Source: Burkholderia sp. Ac-20365
GTDB lineage: Bacteria > Pseudomonadota > Gammaproteobacteria > Burkholderiales > Burkholderiaceae
Reading direction: 5' to 3'
DNA length: 64,000 nucleotides
Assembly: GCF_017104715.1 (NCBI RefSeq)
Contig: NZ_JAAGPI010000034.1
Coordinates: forward strand, 1 to 64,000
This document shows positions 25,384-34,488 of the stretch, piece after piece. Every line of letters starts with the position of its first letter. The stretch's first letter is position 1. The notes under the pieces were generated by a model. It did no database searches. It saw nothing but the letters and a program-made list of their open reading frames with translations, and was not told the origin of the DNA. Made by a program: the position numbers and the translations under genes.

Positions 25384-27030
25384 CTACACCTTGCCAGCCG
25401 CGCGATCGCCCGCGCGCGCCGCTTCGTCACGCGCAACAGGATCGCCCCAGCCGCCGCCGCCCGCTGTCCCGACGATCAGCCTGTCGCCGCGCCGCATCGT
25501 CGTGACGATCTTCGAGTTGATCGGCTCGGTCTCGCCCGAACGGCGAATGATTGCGCTCTGCGCGCAAAGGCCCGGCTCTCCGCCCGATGCGCCCTGCGCG
25601 GCATGCCGATGACCTTCACCGCGATGCGTGACGGTCAGATGGTCGCAAAGGACTTCGAACTCCTTGACGAGACCCAGGCCGCCGCGATAGCGGCCGTCGC
25701 CACCCGAGCCGGTGCGCAATGCAACTTGCCGCACGCGCAGCGGCGCGTTCATCTCGATGGCCTCGGCGGGATAGTTCATGCAGTTCGACGCATCGGTTTC
25801 GATCACGTCGACGCCGTCGCCATCGCGGCTCGCGCCGTTGCCGCCCGCGATCAGTTCGCCCACCACGAAACGCCGCCCATCGTCGTCCACGCCGCCGAAC
25901 GCGATGGCCGTCAAGGTGCTGGCGGAATCGGCGCCGACCTTGTCGGGCAACACTTCCTTGAATGCCGCGAGCAGGCAGGCCGTAATGCGCTTGATCGTGG
26001 ACGTGCGTGAACACACGGGCGCGGGCGCCTCAGGATTGACGAGCGAGCGTTCCGGCAAGGTCAGCGTCACGGGACGAAAGCAGCCGCCGTTGGTGGGAAT
26101 GGTCGAATCGGTCAGCACCCGCACGGCGAAATACGCAGCCGCCTGCGAACCGGACGGCACGCAGTTGAACGGGCCACGCACCTGCGCAGCCGTGCCCGTG
26201 AAGTCGACATGGAAACGTCCATCGGAGACTTCAACGGCCACCTGAATCTTCACCGGCTCGTCGAGGTCGATGCCGTCGTTGTCGAGCCAGCCGGTGTACG
26301 TGTAACGCCCGGCGGGCACCGCGCGCAATGCTTCGAGCGTCATGCGTTCGGAGTGATCGAGCAGTTCGGCGAACATCGCCGACAACGCTGCTTCGCCAAA
26401 CACAGACTCCACTTCCTGCAGCCGCCGGATGCCGATCTTGCACCCTGCAATCTGCGCCGCGATATCGCCCATCAAGGTATCGGGAATGCGCACGTTCAGG
26501 CGCATCATCGCGTCGAGCGTTTCGTTGAGATGGCCCGCGTCGTACAGCTTGAGCGGCGGAATGCGCAGCCCTTCCTGGAAGATTTCCGTTGCGTTGGTGG
26601 GAATCGAGCCGGGTGTCATGCCGCCCACGTCCTGATGGTGCGCCATCGTGGCAGCGAGCGCGATCGGCTTGCCCGCGAGCCCGAACACGGGCGCGACGAG
26701 CGCAATGTCCGGCAGATGCGTGCCGCCCAGATACGGGTCGTTCATGATGTAGACATCCCCATCGCGCATGGAATCGAGCGGATAGCAGGCGAGGATGGCT
26801 GCGACGATCGGGATCAAGGTCGCGAGGTGAATCGGTACCGAGCATGCTTGCGCCAGGGTTTCGCCTTGCGGCGTGAACAGGCTGGCCGATGCATCCAGAC
26901 CTTCCTTGACGATGGGCGAGAAGGAACTGCGCAACAGCGTCAGTTCCATTTCGTTTGCGATCCCGTCGAGCTTGTGGCGCATCACTTCGAGCGTGATGGG
27001 ATCGATGGAAACGGAGTTGGCGTTCATCAT
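25384..27030 (-). CDS. HyuB/OplB-family amidohydrolase subunit (HyuB2)
   Basis: The 548-residue beta subunit shows IMNDPYLGGTHLPDI, MAHHQDVGGMTPGS and the C-terminal AGGGGWGDP. It starts 17 bases after HyuA2 ends and forms an enzyme pair with it. Compared with HyuB1 the active-site region has MAHHQDVGG in place of VAHQIDFGG, so substrate choice probably differs. No hydantoin racemase or N-carbamoyl hydrolase is nearby, so hydantoin itself is not a safe guess. Confidence 0.9.
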   Translation of the reverse strand: MMNANSVSIDPITLEVMRHKLDGIANEMELTLLRSSFSPIVKEGLDASASLFTPQGETLAQACSVPIHLATLIPIVAAILACYPLDSMRDGDVYIMNDPYLGGTHLPDIALVAPVFGLAGKPIALAATMAHHQDVGGMTPGSIPTNATEIFQEGLRIPPLKLYDAGHLNETLDAMMRLNVRIPDTLMGDIAAQIAGCKIGIRRLQEVESVFGEAALSAMFAELLDHSERMTLEALRAVPAGRYTYTGWLDNDGIDLDEPVKIQVAVEVSDGRFHVDFTGTAAQVRGPFNCVPSGSQAAAYFAVRVLTDSTIPTNGGCFRPVTLTLPERSLVNPEAPAPVCSRTSTIKRITACLLAAFKEVLPDKVGADSASTLTAIAFGGVDDDGRRFVVGELIAGGNGASRDGDGVDVIETDASNCMNYPAEAIEMNAPLRVRQVALRTGSGGDGRYRGGLGLVKEFEVLCDHLTVTHRGEGHRHAAQGASGGEPGLCAQSAIIRRSGETEPINSKIVTTMRRGDRLIVGTAGGGGWGDPVARDEAARAGDRAAGKV

Positions 27031-27047
27031 GGATTCTCCAGGCGTTA

Positions 27048-29096
27048 TCAGCGACGGTTCAGCAAGAGATTGCCCGCGGCGTCGACTTCACCGTGCCAGC
27101 CCGGATGAACGAGCGTCGTGGTGTCGGCCTGCTCGACAATGGCGGGACCTTCGAAGGTGAAACCAACGGGCAACGATTCGCGGCGTAACACGCGCGCATC
27201 GACCGGGCCGCTTTCCGGCGAGATCACGATCGGACGCGTGGATGTTTTCGGCTCGCCGTCGCGCGTGGGTGCATAAGCCGTATCGGGCACACGCGGGGCC
27301 GGCACGCGATGCACCGAACGCAGATTGACGATGCGCACGCGTCCCGCCGTGCAATGTCCATATACGCGATGGTGTTGCGCGTAAAACGCCTCGACCAGGG
27401 CTTCGAGCGGCGCGCCGTGCGCGCGGTCGAACGACACTTCCAGCGTGTACGACTGGCCGACGAAACAGACGTCGGCGAAATAGCGGCGCTGCAAGGCTTC
27501 GCTGCCGATTGCCTCGCTGGCCATCAATGCATCGCATCGGGCATCCAGCACGTCGAGCGCGGCGTTGACCGCAGCGATCGAGGTCCGGTCGATATCCTGA
27601 CCAAACGCCGACGACGCCTCATGCTCGACGGGAGCCGACAGCAGCCCGTACGCGGCGAGCACACCCGGATAGCGCGGCACGAGTACGCGCGACATGCCGA
27701 GATCGGCAGCCAGCGAGGTCACGTGCATGCCGCCTCCGCCGCCGAGCGGCAGCAGGCTGAAGCCACGCGGATCGACGCCCTGCTTCACCGACACGAGCCG
27801 GATGCCTTCGGCCATTTGCGCATTGACCACGCGATGAATCCCCAGCGCCGCGTGTTCGACGCTCACACCCATCGGGCGCGCGATGTGCGTGTAGATGGCT
27901 TCGCGCGCGCGGTCCGGTTCCAGCGTCAACGCGCCGCCCGCGAAATAGGCGGGATCGATGTATCCGAGCACGACGGATGCGTCCGTGACAGTGGGGAACG
28001 TGCCGCCTCTGCCATAACAGGCCGGCCCGGGCTGCGAACCTGCCGAGCGCGGACCGACCCGCAAACCGCCGCCTGCATCGATCCATGCAATCGAGCCGCC
28101 GCCCGAGCCGATCGAATTGACATCGACCATCGGCACGCGAACCGTATAACCGTCGACGTAGCCTTCGGAGCGGATCAGCGCTTCGCCTTCGCTGATAAGC
28201 GCGATGTCGCTGCTCGTGCCGCCCACGTCGACGGTAATCAGATTGCGGATGCCAGCGCTGTCACCGACCCGTTGCGCGCCGATCACGCCCGCAGCAGGGC
28301 CAGACAGAAACAGGCGCACAGGACGCTCGCGCGCCACCGTCGATGCCATCAGGCCGCCGCGCGACTGGATCACCTGAAGCGGCGCACCGACGCCCTCGCG
28401 GCGCAAGCCATCGTCCAGCCGACGCAGATAGCCGTCGATAACAGGCTTCACGTACGCGTCGAACGCCGTCACCACGGTGCGCTCGTACTCGCGGAACGAT
28501 GGATCGACTTCGTGAGACAGCGCCACCGACAGATCAGGCCACGCTTGCTCGATCAGCTCGCGAGCTCGCAGCTCGTGCGCCGGATTGACAAAGGAAAACA
28601 GGAAGCAGATTGCGATGGCGTCGACACCCGCGTCCACGAGCTTGCCGACGGCTTCGAGCAGGTCGGCATCCTGCATCGCTTCGAGGACGGTGCCGTCGTG
28701 CGCGATGCGCTCGCCCACTTCCAGACGGAACTCTCCGCTCGCGAGAAATGACGGCGTCTCCGGTTTCAGCACCGCGCGGTACATGTCGCGGCGCATCTGA
28801 CGGCCGATTTCGAGCACATCGCGAAAGCCGCGCGTCGTGACGATGCCGATGCGCGCGCCGCGCCGCTCCAGCACGGCATTCGTCGCGACGGTCGTACCGT
28901 GCGCAAAGCGGACCACGGACGCCGGTTCGATGCCGTAGCTCGCCGCAAGCTGTCCGATCGCTTCAACGACCGCGATGCTCTCGTCTTCGCGCGTCGTCGG
29001 TGTCTTGAAGAACTGGATTCGCCCGCGTTCATCTTGTGCAACGACATCGGTAAACGTGCCCCCAATGTCTACGCCCACCCTGAAAGTCTCAGCCAT
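27048..29096 (-). CDS. HyuA/OplA-family ATP-dependent amidohydrolase subunit (HyuA2)
   Basis: The 682-residue alpha subunit has the intact first phosphate motif GVDIGGTFTD (from residue 8), HGTTVATNAVLERRG, the second motif VDVGGTSSDIAL and GPACYGRGGTFP. It is the first gene of the minus-strand operon HyuA2-HyuB2-MHS-DadA-IclR3. Its promoter region (29097-29378) is shared with the XRE-cupin gene and contains an ATCG-N5-CGAT site 28 bases upstream of its start, well placed for repression. Confidence 0.9.
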   Translation of the reverse strand: MAETFRVGVDIGGTFTDVVAQDERGRIQFFKTPTTREDESIAVVEAIGQLAASYGIEPASVVRFAHGTTVATNAVLERRGARIGIVTTRGFRDVLEIGRQMRRDMYRAVLKPETPSFLASGEFRLEVGERIAHDGTVLEAMQDADLLEAVGKLVDAGVDAIAICFLFSFVNPAHELRARELIEQAWPDLSVALSHEVDPSFREYERTVVTAFDAYVKPVIDGYLRRLDDGLRREGVGAPLQVIQSRGGLMASTVARERPVRLFLSGPAAGVIGAQRVGDSAGIRNLITVDVGGTSSDIALISEGEALIRSEGYVDGYTVRVPMVDVNSIGSGGGSIAWIDAGGGLRVGPRSAGSQPGPACYGRGGTFPTVTDASVVLGYIDPAYFAGGALTLEPDRAREAIYTHIARPMGVSVEHAALGIHRVVNAQMAEGIRLVSVKQGVDPRGFSLLPLGGGGGMHVTSLAADLGMSRVLVPRYPGVLAAYGLLSAPVEHEASSAFGQDIDRTSIAAVNAALDVLDARCDALMASEAIGSEALQRRYFADVCFVGQSYTLEVSFDRAHGAPLEALVEAFYAQHHRVYGHCTAGRVRIVNLRSVHRVPAPRVPDTAYAPTRDGEPKTSTRPIVISPESGPVDARVLRRESLPVGFTFEGPAIVEQADTTTLVHPGWHGEVDAAGNLLLNRR

Positions 29097-29123
29097 GATC
29101 GCTCCTGTCGGGTTAATGCTGAT

Positions 29124-29138
29124 GTATCGCTATACGAT
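29124..29138. promoter_or_regulatory. ATCG-N5-CGAT operator upstream of HyuA2
   Basis: GTATCGCTATACGAT is the exact reverse complement of 34427-34441 and matches 15404-15418 at 13 of 15 positions. It is 28 bases upstream of the HyuA2 start codon. Identity over 15 bases at two sites 5 kb apart is unlikely to be chance. Confidence 0.6.
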
Positions 29139-29170
29139 ATGTATGTATCGTTATTAAATTTAGGCGGCCA

Positions 29171-29187
29171 TATTGACGATGTCAATA
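29171..29187. promoter_or_regulatory. Perfect inverted repeat TATTGAC-N3-GTCAATA
   Basis: Seven-base arms with a three-base spacer form a perfect palindrome between the divergent HyuA2 and XRE-cupin genes. It differs from both other repeat sites in the island, so it may bind a third regulator. It is not seen elsewhere in the window. Confidence 0.4.
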
Positions 29188-29321
29188 AGTGGTCTGCCCG
29201 GGGTTTTCCAGTAGAAAGACACGTAGAACACGCGCAAAGGCATGCAGTGCAACGCTGTAGCGGGAGTCTGACGGCGCCGGTTTTATTCGCCGCGCAGCGG
29301 CAAAAAAGCCGGCGGGGCGTG

Positions 29322-29335
29322 TTTATAATAGTGAA
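29322..29335. promoter_or_regulatory. PuuR-like operator over the XRE-cupin promoter
   Basis: TTTATAATAGTGAA matches 34489-34502 at 12 of 14 positions. It includes a TATAAT (29324-29329) that could be the -10 of the XRE-cupin gene, 50 bases before its ATG, so binding would give autorepression. With its following bases it resembles the E. coli PuuR box (AAAATATAATGAACA), mostly through TGAACA. Confidence 0.5.
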
Positions 29336-29378
29336 CAGCGTGAAATTCGCTCCCTGCCTTTTCTCTTTCCAAGCACTC

Positions 29379-30032
29379 ATGCCTCGAGAATCTCGCATCG
29401 CCCACGATGCCGAACAGTCGGCTGGAACGCGCGGTCCCACCATTCCTAAAATCGGCCCCGCGGTCAAACGGCTAAGGCAGGAGAAAGGGCTTTCGCTGAA
29501 GGAGCTTTCGGAGCGCTCAGGCGTGTCCACGGGCATGCTGAGCCGGATCGAACGGAACCTCGCGAACCCATCGTTGCGCGTCATGACCCAGATCCGTCAT
29601 GCGCTGGGCGCTGCGGCCGGCGCGTTGTTCACCGACGCGCCTCCCCAGCCCGCACCCGTCGTCCGCATCGTGCCTTCCGTCGGCACGTCGTCGTTTATCT
29701 GCAAGCAGGATCAGCGTCCGCAGCTGGATTTCGGGTACATGCGCAAGGAATTGCTGACGCCGCGCTCGTCCGTCGGCATGCAGATGATGATTCTCAGCAT
29801 CCCGCCACAAGGTGCTTCGGGCAGCGAACCGTTCCGTTATCCCGCGGAAAAGGCAGGGCTGATGCTGGAAGGCGAGATGATCCTCACGGTCGGCGACGAG
29901 AAGTTCATGCTCGAAGAAGGCGACAGTTTTCTGTTCGACGGGTCGCTCGCGCACACGGTGTCGAATCCTGGCGACACGCCGTGCAAGGTGTTGTGGATCA
30001 TCGGTGCGGTGTCGGGCGGACAGCATATCTAG
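29379..30032 (+). CDS. XRE-cupin transcriptional regulator, PuuR-like
   Basis: The 217-residue protein has an N-terminal XRE HTH (about 26-80, with GLSLKELSERSGVSTGMLSR) and a C-terminal cupin sensor (about 140-210, with MLEEGDSFLFDG). This is the architecture of PuuR, the putrescine-utilisation repressor. It is divergent from HyuA2 and lies beside the PotABC-like transporter and PuuB-like oxidase, whose divergent promoter carries two matching sites. The inducer is likely an amine handled by this locus. No strong ribosome-binding site is visible; an earlier GTG at 29331 would overlap the presumed promoter. Confidence 0.88.
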   Translation: MPRESRIAHDAEQSAGTRGPTIPKIGPAVKRLRQEKGLSLKELSERSGVSTGMLSRIERNLANPSLRVMTQIRHALGAAAGALFTDAPPQPAPVVRIVPSVGTSSFICKQDQRPQLDFGYMRKELLTPRSSVGMQMMILSIPPQGASGSEPFRYPAEKAGLMLEGEMILTVGDEKFMLEEGDSFLFDGSLAHTVSNPGDTPCKVLWIIGAVSGGQHI

Positions 30033-30040
30033 CGGAAACA

Positions 30041-30074
30041 TCCCGTCATGCATGCCGAAGCATGCACGACGGGA
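30041..30074 (-). terminator. 15-bp hairpin with UUCG loop between convergent genes
   Basis: Fifteen-base arms (TCCCGTCATGCATGC and GCATGCACGACGGGA) differ at one position, which is a G-U wobble on the minus strand. There the loop is C(UUCG)G, an exceptionally stable tetraloop. It lies between the convergent XRE-cupin and PotC-like genes. There is no T-run. Confidence 0.6.
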
Positions 30075-30100
30075 AGCAACGCGTCAGACGCAGCGAACGC

Positions 30101-30937
30101 TCAGGCCACCGTCAGCCTCTTGATCCCGTAAGTCATCTCCACGACACCCAGAATCACCACGGCCATCAGCATCTGCACCGTGCTGATCGCGGCAATCGAC
30201 GGATCGAACTGGTTCTGCATGTAACTCAGCATCACGACGGGCAGCGTATTCGTACTCGCCGTGCCGAAGAAAAACGACAGCGGCAGGTTGTCGAGCGAAA
30301 TCAGAAAGGCGAACAGGCCTCCCGCGAATATGCCAGGGCGGATCAGCGGCAATATCGTGTGTCGAAGTGTCTGCAGACGCGTGGCGCCCAGAATCGCCGA
30401 GGCTTCCTCGAGATTCGGCGAAATGCTGCGATACACCGCCAGCACCGTGCGCACCATGTACGGTATCGAAACGACCGTGTGCGCAATCAGCAGCGCGCCC
30501 ATCGAAATCCCCAGCGAGATCGACGACAGGAAGTACAGCAGCGACAGTCCCAGCATGATCGCCGGTATGGAAATGGGCGCGAGCAGCAGGTCCGCGACGA
30601 GCGACGCAACCGGATGAGTCGATCGCGCGACGACCATCGCGGCGGGAATGCCCAGCAGCGCCGCCATTAACGATGAACCCAGCGCCACTTCGATACTGAC
30701 CAGCAGCGAGTCCATAAAGGGCTTGTATTCGATCATGCGCGTGTACCAGTCGAACGAAAAACGCTCGATGGGGAACATGATGAACGACGACTCGGAAAAC
30801 GACACGACTACGACCGAGACGATGGGCGCCAGCAGAAACAGCATCACAATCACAGTGAAGCCAGCCAGCAGATAGCGGGACAGGTTCAGCGGCGCACGAC
30901 GTGCGCGGCCATCGCCTTGAAACAGTTCAGCGCTCAT
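30101..30937 (-). CDS. ABC transporter permease, PotC-like
   Basis: The 278-residue inner-membrane protein has about six hydrophobic segments and the permease EAA-loop region (LEEASAILGATRLQTLRHTILP, near residue 190) that contacts the ATPase. Similarity to spermidine/putrescine PotC is clear from SFDWYTRMIEY and the overall plan. Its start overlaps the end of the partner permease by four bases. It is the last gene of the oxidase-PotA-PotB-PotC operon. Confidence 0.88.
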   Translation of the reverse strand: MSAELFQGDGRARRAPLNLSRYLLAGFTVIVMLFLLAPIVSVVVVSFSESSFIMFPIERFSFDWYTRMIEYKPFMDSLLVSIEVALGSSLMAALLGIPAAMVVARSTHPVASLVADLLLAPISIPAIMLGLSLLYFLSSISLGISMGALLIAHTVVSIPYMVRTVLAVYRSISPNLEEASAILGATRLQTLRHTILPLIRPGIFAGGLFAFLISLDNLPLSFFFGTASTNTLPVVMLSYMQNQFDPSIAAISTVQMLMAVVILGVVEMTYGIKRLTVA

Positions 30938-31830
30938 GATTTGGCATTCCTCTTTCGAACAAGACGGGCCTGCAAGACAAGTCCGATCAGCGCGACGAGC
31001 AACAACACATTGCCCATCGCGGCGGCAAACGCAACGTCCTGTGTGACGTTGAACTGTTGATAGATCAGCAGCGCAATCGTTGTCACCTTGCCGCCGCCCA
31101 GCAGCAGCATCGTGAGGAAGCTGCCGTTCGTGATCACGAATACGAGAATGCATCCCGTCAGAATGCCGTCGAAACTGAGCGGCAACGTGACGCTCAGAAA
31201 CGCCCGCAAGCGTCCTGCACCGAGTGAACGTGCTGAATCTTCCAGACGCAGGTCGACGGATTGCAATATCGACGAGATCGATAGCACCATGAACGGCAAC
31301 ATCACGTGCACGAGACCGAGGTACACCGACACGGGACTGTTGAGAATGTCCACGGCACGCTCGATCAGTCCGAACTTCATCAGCGCAACATTCAGCAGCC
31401 CTTTTCTTGCGAGCAGGACGTTCCAGCCGAACGTTCGCATGATGATGGACGTGAGCAGCGGCGCGACAAGACAGAAGACGATCGCACCGCTCGCGCGGCC
31501 GGCGTGGCGGCACATGAAGTAGGCAATCGGATAGCCGACTATCAGGCAGAAAAAGGTCGTTACGCAACTGACCTTCAATGTCACACCGAGAATGCCCAGA
31601 TAGTACGGGTCGGTGAACAGTTGCCGGTAGTACACGAAATGGCCGGATGTCGCGGCCGCGCCGCCCGTCACGCTGCGCACCACATTCTCGAGCAGCGGAA
31701 TGAGGAAGAACACGGCGAGAAACGCGAGTGCGGGCAACGCCCACCATCGCTGCGCAACGGTGTAGGACCGCGACGGCCGTTTGCGCGCCACCGGTACGGC
31801 GGCCGCTGTCGTCTGAACATCGAAGTTCAT
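30934..31830 (-). CDS. ABC transporter permease, PotB-like
   Basis: The 298-residue protein has about six membrane segments, an extended cytosolic N-terminus and the EAA-type loop LEDSARSLGAGRLRAFLSVTLP. It forms the transmembrane heterodimer with the PotC-like permease. It starts 12 bases after the ATPase gene ends and overlaps the next start (ATGA). Confidence 0.88.
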   Translation of the reverse strand: MNFDVQTTAAAVPVARKRPSRSYTVAQRWWALPALAFLAVFFLIPLLENVVRSVTGGAAATSGHFVYYRQLFTDPYYLGILGVTLKVSCVTTFFCLIVGYPIAYFMCRHAGRASGAIVFCLVAPLLTSIIMRTFGWNVLLARKGLLNVALMKFGLIERAVDILNSPVSVYLGLVHVMLPFMVLSISSILQSVDLRLEDSARSLGAGRLRAFLSVTLPLSFDGILTGCILVFVITNGSFLTMLLLGGGKVTTIALLIYQQFNVTQDVAFAAAMGNVLLLVALIGLVLQARLVRKRNAKS

Positions 31831-31842
31831 GTTCCTATCCTT

Positions 31843-32910
31843 TCAGGCGAGAATCATCGCGGATTCCGGCAGCCAGTTGAGGCCGACTGGCGCGCTACGA
31901 TCAACGGGCAACGGCTCCTGGCTATAAACAAGCGCCGTGCGGCTGCTAACGCCTTCGAGCGCGAGTTCATAGGCGAAGTAGTTGCCACGGAATACGATGT
32001 CGAGCACCGTCGCGGGCAAACCCTGCTCTCTGCCGACAATCTTCATCTTCTCCGGCCGCACGGCGATTCTGATCGGCTGTCCGGCGCCCGCTTCCGCATC
32101 GGTAGGAATGGGGCCGTCGAATGCGGGCGCGAAATCGAATTCCATGGCCGGCGCGTTTGCCGACCGCTTCACGGTGCCCGAGAAGATATTGGCCGCGCCG
32201 AGAAACTCCGAAACGAACTGCGATTTCGGCGACGCGTAAATCTCCGTCGGCGTGCCGACCTGCAGCACCTGCCCTTCTGACATCACAGCGATGCGGTCGC
32301 TCATCGTCAACGCTTCTTCCTGATCGTGCGTCACCATGATCGACGTGATCTGGAAGCGCCGTTGTATTTCTCGCAGTTCGAATTGCATCCGCTCGCGCAG
32401 GTTCTTGTCGAGCGCGCCGAGCGGCTCGTCGAGCAGCAACACAGACGGGTTGGTGATAAGCGCGCGAGCCAGCGCGACACGCTGCTGTTGTCCGCCGGAA
32501 AGCTGATGAATCCGGCGGTTTTCAAATCCACCGAGACGAACCGTTTCGAGCATTTCTCCCACGCGCTGCCGCTGCTCGGCGCGGCTCACGCCGCGCATCT
32601 TCAGTCCATATGCAACGTTCTCGCCGATCGTCATGTGCGGGAACAGTCCGTAGTTTTGAAACACCATCCCGATCGAGCGACGATTGGGCGGCACCAGGGT
32701 GACGTCGTCATTGCCGAACCAGACGCTGCCAACGTCGGGCACGTCGAAGCCGGCGATCATGCGCAGCGTCGTGGTCTTCCCACATCCCGATGGCCCGAGC
32801 AGCGATAACAGTTCGCCGGGTTTCACATCGATGTTCAGTGGCTTGAGCGCCTGCACCGCGCCGAACGATTTGCTGACGCCGCGTAGCCTCACGGAAACCG
32901 AGTTTCTCAT
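31843..32910 (-). CDS. ABC transporter ATP-binding protein, PotA-like
   Basis: The 355-residue ATPase has Walker A GPSGCGKTT, the Q-loop in FQNYGLFPHM, signature LSGGQQQRVALARAL, Walker B LLLDEPLGALD and the H-loop MVTHDQEEA. A C-terminal TOBE-type regulatory domain follows (about 245-350), as in PotA/FbpC. It energises the PotB/PotC-like permeases. Its start overlaps the upstream oxidase stop (TGATG), so uptake and oxidation are coexpressed. Confidence 0.92.
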   Translation of the reverse strand: MRNSVSVRLRGVSKSFGAVQALKPLNIDVKPGELLSLLGPSGCGKTTTLRMIAGFDVPDVGSVWFGNDDVTLVPPNRRSIGMVFQNYGLFPHMTIGENVAYGLKMRGVSRAEQRQRVGEMLETVRLGGFENRRIHQLSGGQQQRVALARALITNPSVLLLDEPLGALDKNLRERMQFELREIQRRFQITSIMVTHDQEEALTMSDRIAVMSEGQVLQVGTPTEIYASPKSQFVSEFLGAANIFSGTVKRSANAPAMEFDFAPAFDGPIPTDAEAGAGQPIRIAVRPEKMKIVGREQGLPATVLDIVFRGNYFAYELALEGVSSRTALVYSQEPLPVDRSAPVGLNWLPESAMILA

Positions 32911-34262
32911 CAAACTTCCTCCATTTTTTCCGCTTGCTGACGATCGAGCGCGTCGCGGAACTGATACCAGCTGCCAAGCGCCGACATGAACCACGGCTTG
33001 CCGTAATACAACGGATGCGTGGGCATTTGCGCCGTGTCGTACGCGGATTGCGGTGCATCCCGACCGTGAATGATTTTTTGCGCGATCAGGTTCCCGAGGT
33101 GGGTCATCATGACCACGCCGCTACCGTTGCAGCCCATCGCGTAGTGCATACCTTCGTATTCGCCGACATGCGGCAGAAAATCGAACGTCATCGCGACGTT
33201 GCCTTCCCAGCTATGCGACACCTTGGTGTCCGCGAGCTGCGGAAACCTGCGCAACATCTGCCGATGCAGCAACTGGGCCGTCGTACGTGCGTCGGTATGC
33301 ACGAAACGCGCGCGCCCTCCGTAGACGAGCCGTGTGCCATCGGGCGACATGCGGTAATAGCAGGTCACCCGGCGCGTCTCCACGACCGCGCGATCACGCT
33401 GAATCAATGTGTTGCGCAACGCTTCGGGTAACGGTTCGGTCGCAATGATGTGACTCGTCACGGGCACGACGCGACGACGAAGATCGCCGATGATCGACGA
33501 CGGATAACCGTTGGTCGCTAGCACCACATGCTTTGCGCGCACGTTGCCGCGTGCCGTCTTCACGACGAACGCCGCGCCGCTGCGTTCAACCGACTGAACA
33601 GCCGTCATGCCGAATACTTTTGCACCGTTCGCTCGGGCAGCACCCAGCACGCCGCGATAGTAGAGCGCCGGTTGAAGATGTCCTGCACGCTCGATCAGCA
33701 CGCCGCCGTAGTAACTGTCGGTGGCCACTTCATCGCTGATTTCGCTGCGCGTCAGCAGCTTTGCGCCCGCATCCGTGAAGCGGTTCAGATCGTCGATCGA
33801 ATCCGCCCATTTGTCGCGATGCGAAGGAACCCAGAAGCCCGTCACGCGGCCCGTGCGTTTGTACTCGCACGCAATGCCGTGCTCGTCGATGAGTTGTTCG
33901 ACGTAACGCATGCCCTCGGCACACTCGCGCAACATCGCTTCCCTGCGGCGCGCATGGGCTTCGTCCATTTCGAACGAGCTTTTACCCGTCGGATTCTTGC
34001 CGACGTTGACGCCGCCCGTGATCTGCCCACCCGAACGCGTACTGGCGCCGCTGCCGAGCCGTTGCGCATCGAGCACCAGAACGTCGATACCGTGTTTCGC
34101 CAGCGTCAGTGCGCAACTCACGCCTGCGTATCCCGAGCCGACAACCAGCACTTCCGTTTCGCCCGGCAGCACGTCCGGTACGTCTTCGGGTGGACTGAAA
34201 TCCCGCCACCAATAAGGTGTTTCTGAAAAGTCACTCGCGAAGATCGCGTTCCGAAGTTCCAT
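32910..34262 (-). CDS. FAD-dependent oxidoreductase, PuuB/OrdL-like
   Basis: The 450-residue protein (ATG at 34262) has the FAD motif EVLVVGSGYAGVSCALTLAK (about 33-52), LGSGASTRSGGQITGGVN, and the C-terminal MGCNGSGVVMMTHLG. It belongs to the gamma-glutamylputrescine oxidase-like amine oxidases. It is the first gene of the minus-strand operon with PotABC-like transport genes, so it probably oxidises the imported amine. A longer form from 34334 is open but would run into the operator at 34334-34347. Confidence 0.88.
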   Translation of the reverse strand: MELRNAIFASDFSETPYWWRDFSPPEDVPDVLPGETEVLVVGSGYAGVSCALTLAKHGIDVLVLDAQRLGSGASTRSGGQITGGVNVGKNPTGKSSFEMDEAHARRREAMLRECAEGMRYVEQLIDEHGIACEYKRTGRVTGFWVPSHRDKWADSIDDLNRFTDAGAKLLTRSEISDEVATDSYYGGVLIERAGHLQPALYYRGVLGAARANGAKVFGMTAVQSVERSGAAFVVKTARGNVRAKHVVLATNGYPSSIIGDLRRRVVPVTSHIIATEPLPEALRNTLIQRDRAVVETRRVTCYYRMSPDGTRLVYGGRARFVHTDARTTAQLLHRQMLRRFPQLADTKVSHSWEGNVAMTFDFLPHVGEYEGMHYAMGCNGSGVVMMTHLGNLIAQKIIHGRDAPQSAYDTAQMPTHPLYYGKPWFMSALGSWYQFRDALDRQQAEKMEEV

Positions 34263-34333
34263 GTACCTGATTTTCCTGGTCAAGAGTCGGGGATCGCTTC
34301 CGGCGAATCGCATGAAACGCCGCCTGCCATTCA

Positions 34334-34347
34334 TTTACTATATTCAA
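34334..34347. promoter_or_regulatory. PuuR-like operator, oxidase side
   Basis: TTTACTATATTCAA is identical to 34489-34502 at 12 of 14 positions. It is 72 bases upstream of the oxidase start in the divergent region with the binding-protein gene. Confidence 0.45.
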
Positions 34348-34426
34348 CATATTCAACAGAAAGCAAGCAACCAAAATTGCTCCAGGGTACACCCTGATGA
34401 CACGCTGAAAATATCTAGAAATAGGC

Positions 34427-34441
34427 ATCGTATAGCGATAC
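34427..34441. promoter_or_regulatory. ATCG-N5-CGAT operator in the oxidase/binding-protein promoter
   Basis: ATCGTATAGCGATAC is the exact reverse complement of 29124-29138. It lies near the centre of the 322-base divergent region, between the two PuuR-like sites. Confidence 0.6.
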
Positions 34442-34488
34442 GGAGAAGGTTTCTGCGACGTTGCACGTAATTTTTCGTTGCATCGAAA

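Noticed and set aside
25384..29096. Hydantoin utilisation operon
   Set aside because: HyuA/HyuB are present but hydantoin racemase, N-carbamoyl-amino-acid hydrolase and a hydantoin-type transporter are not; substrate left open.
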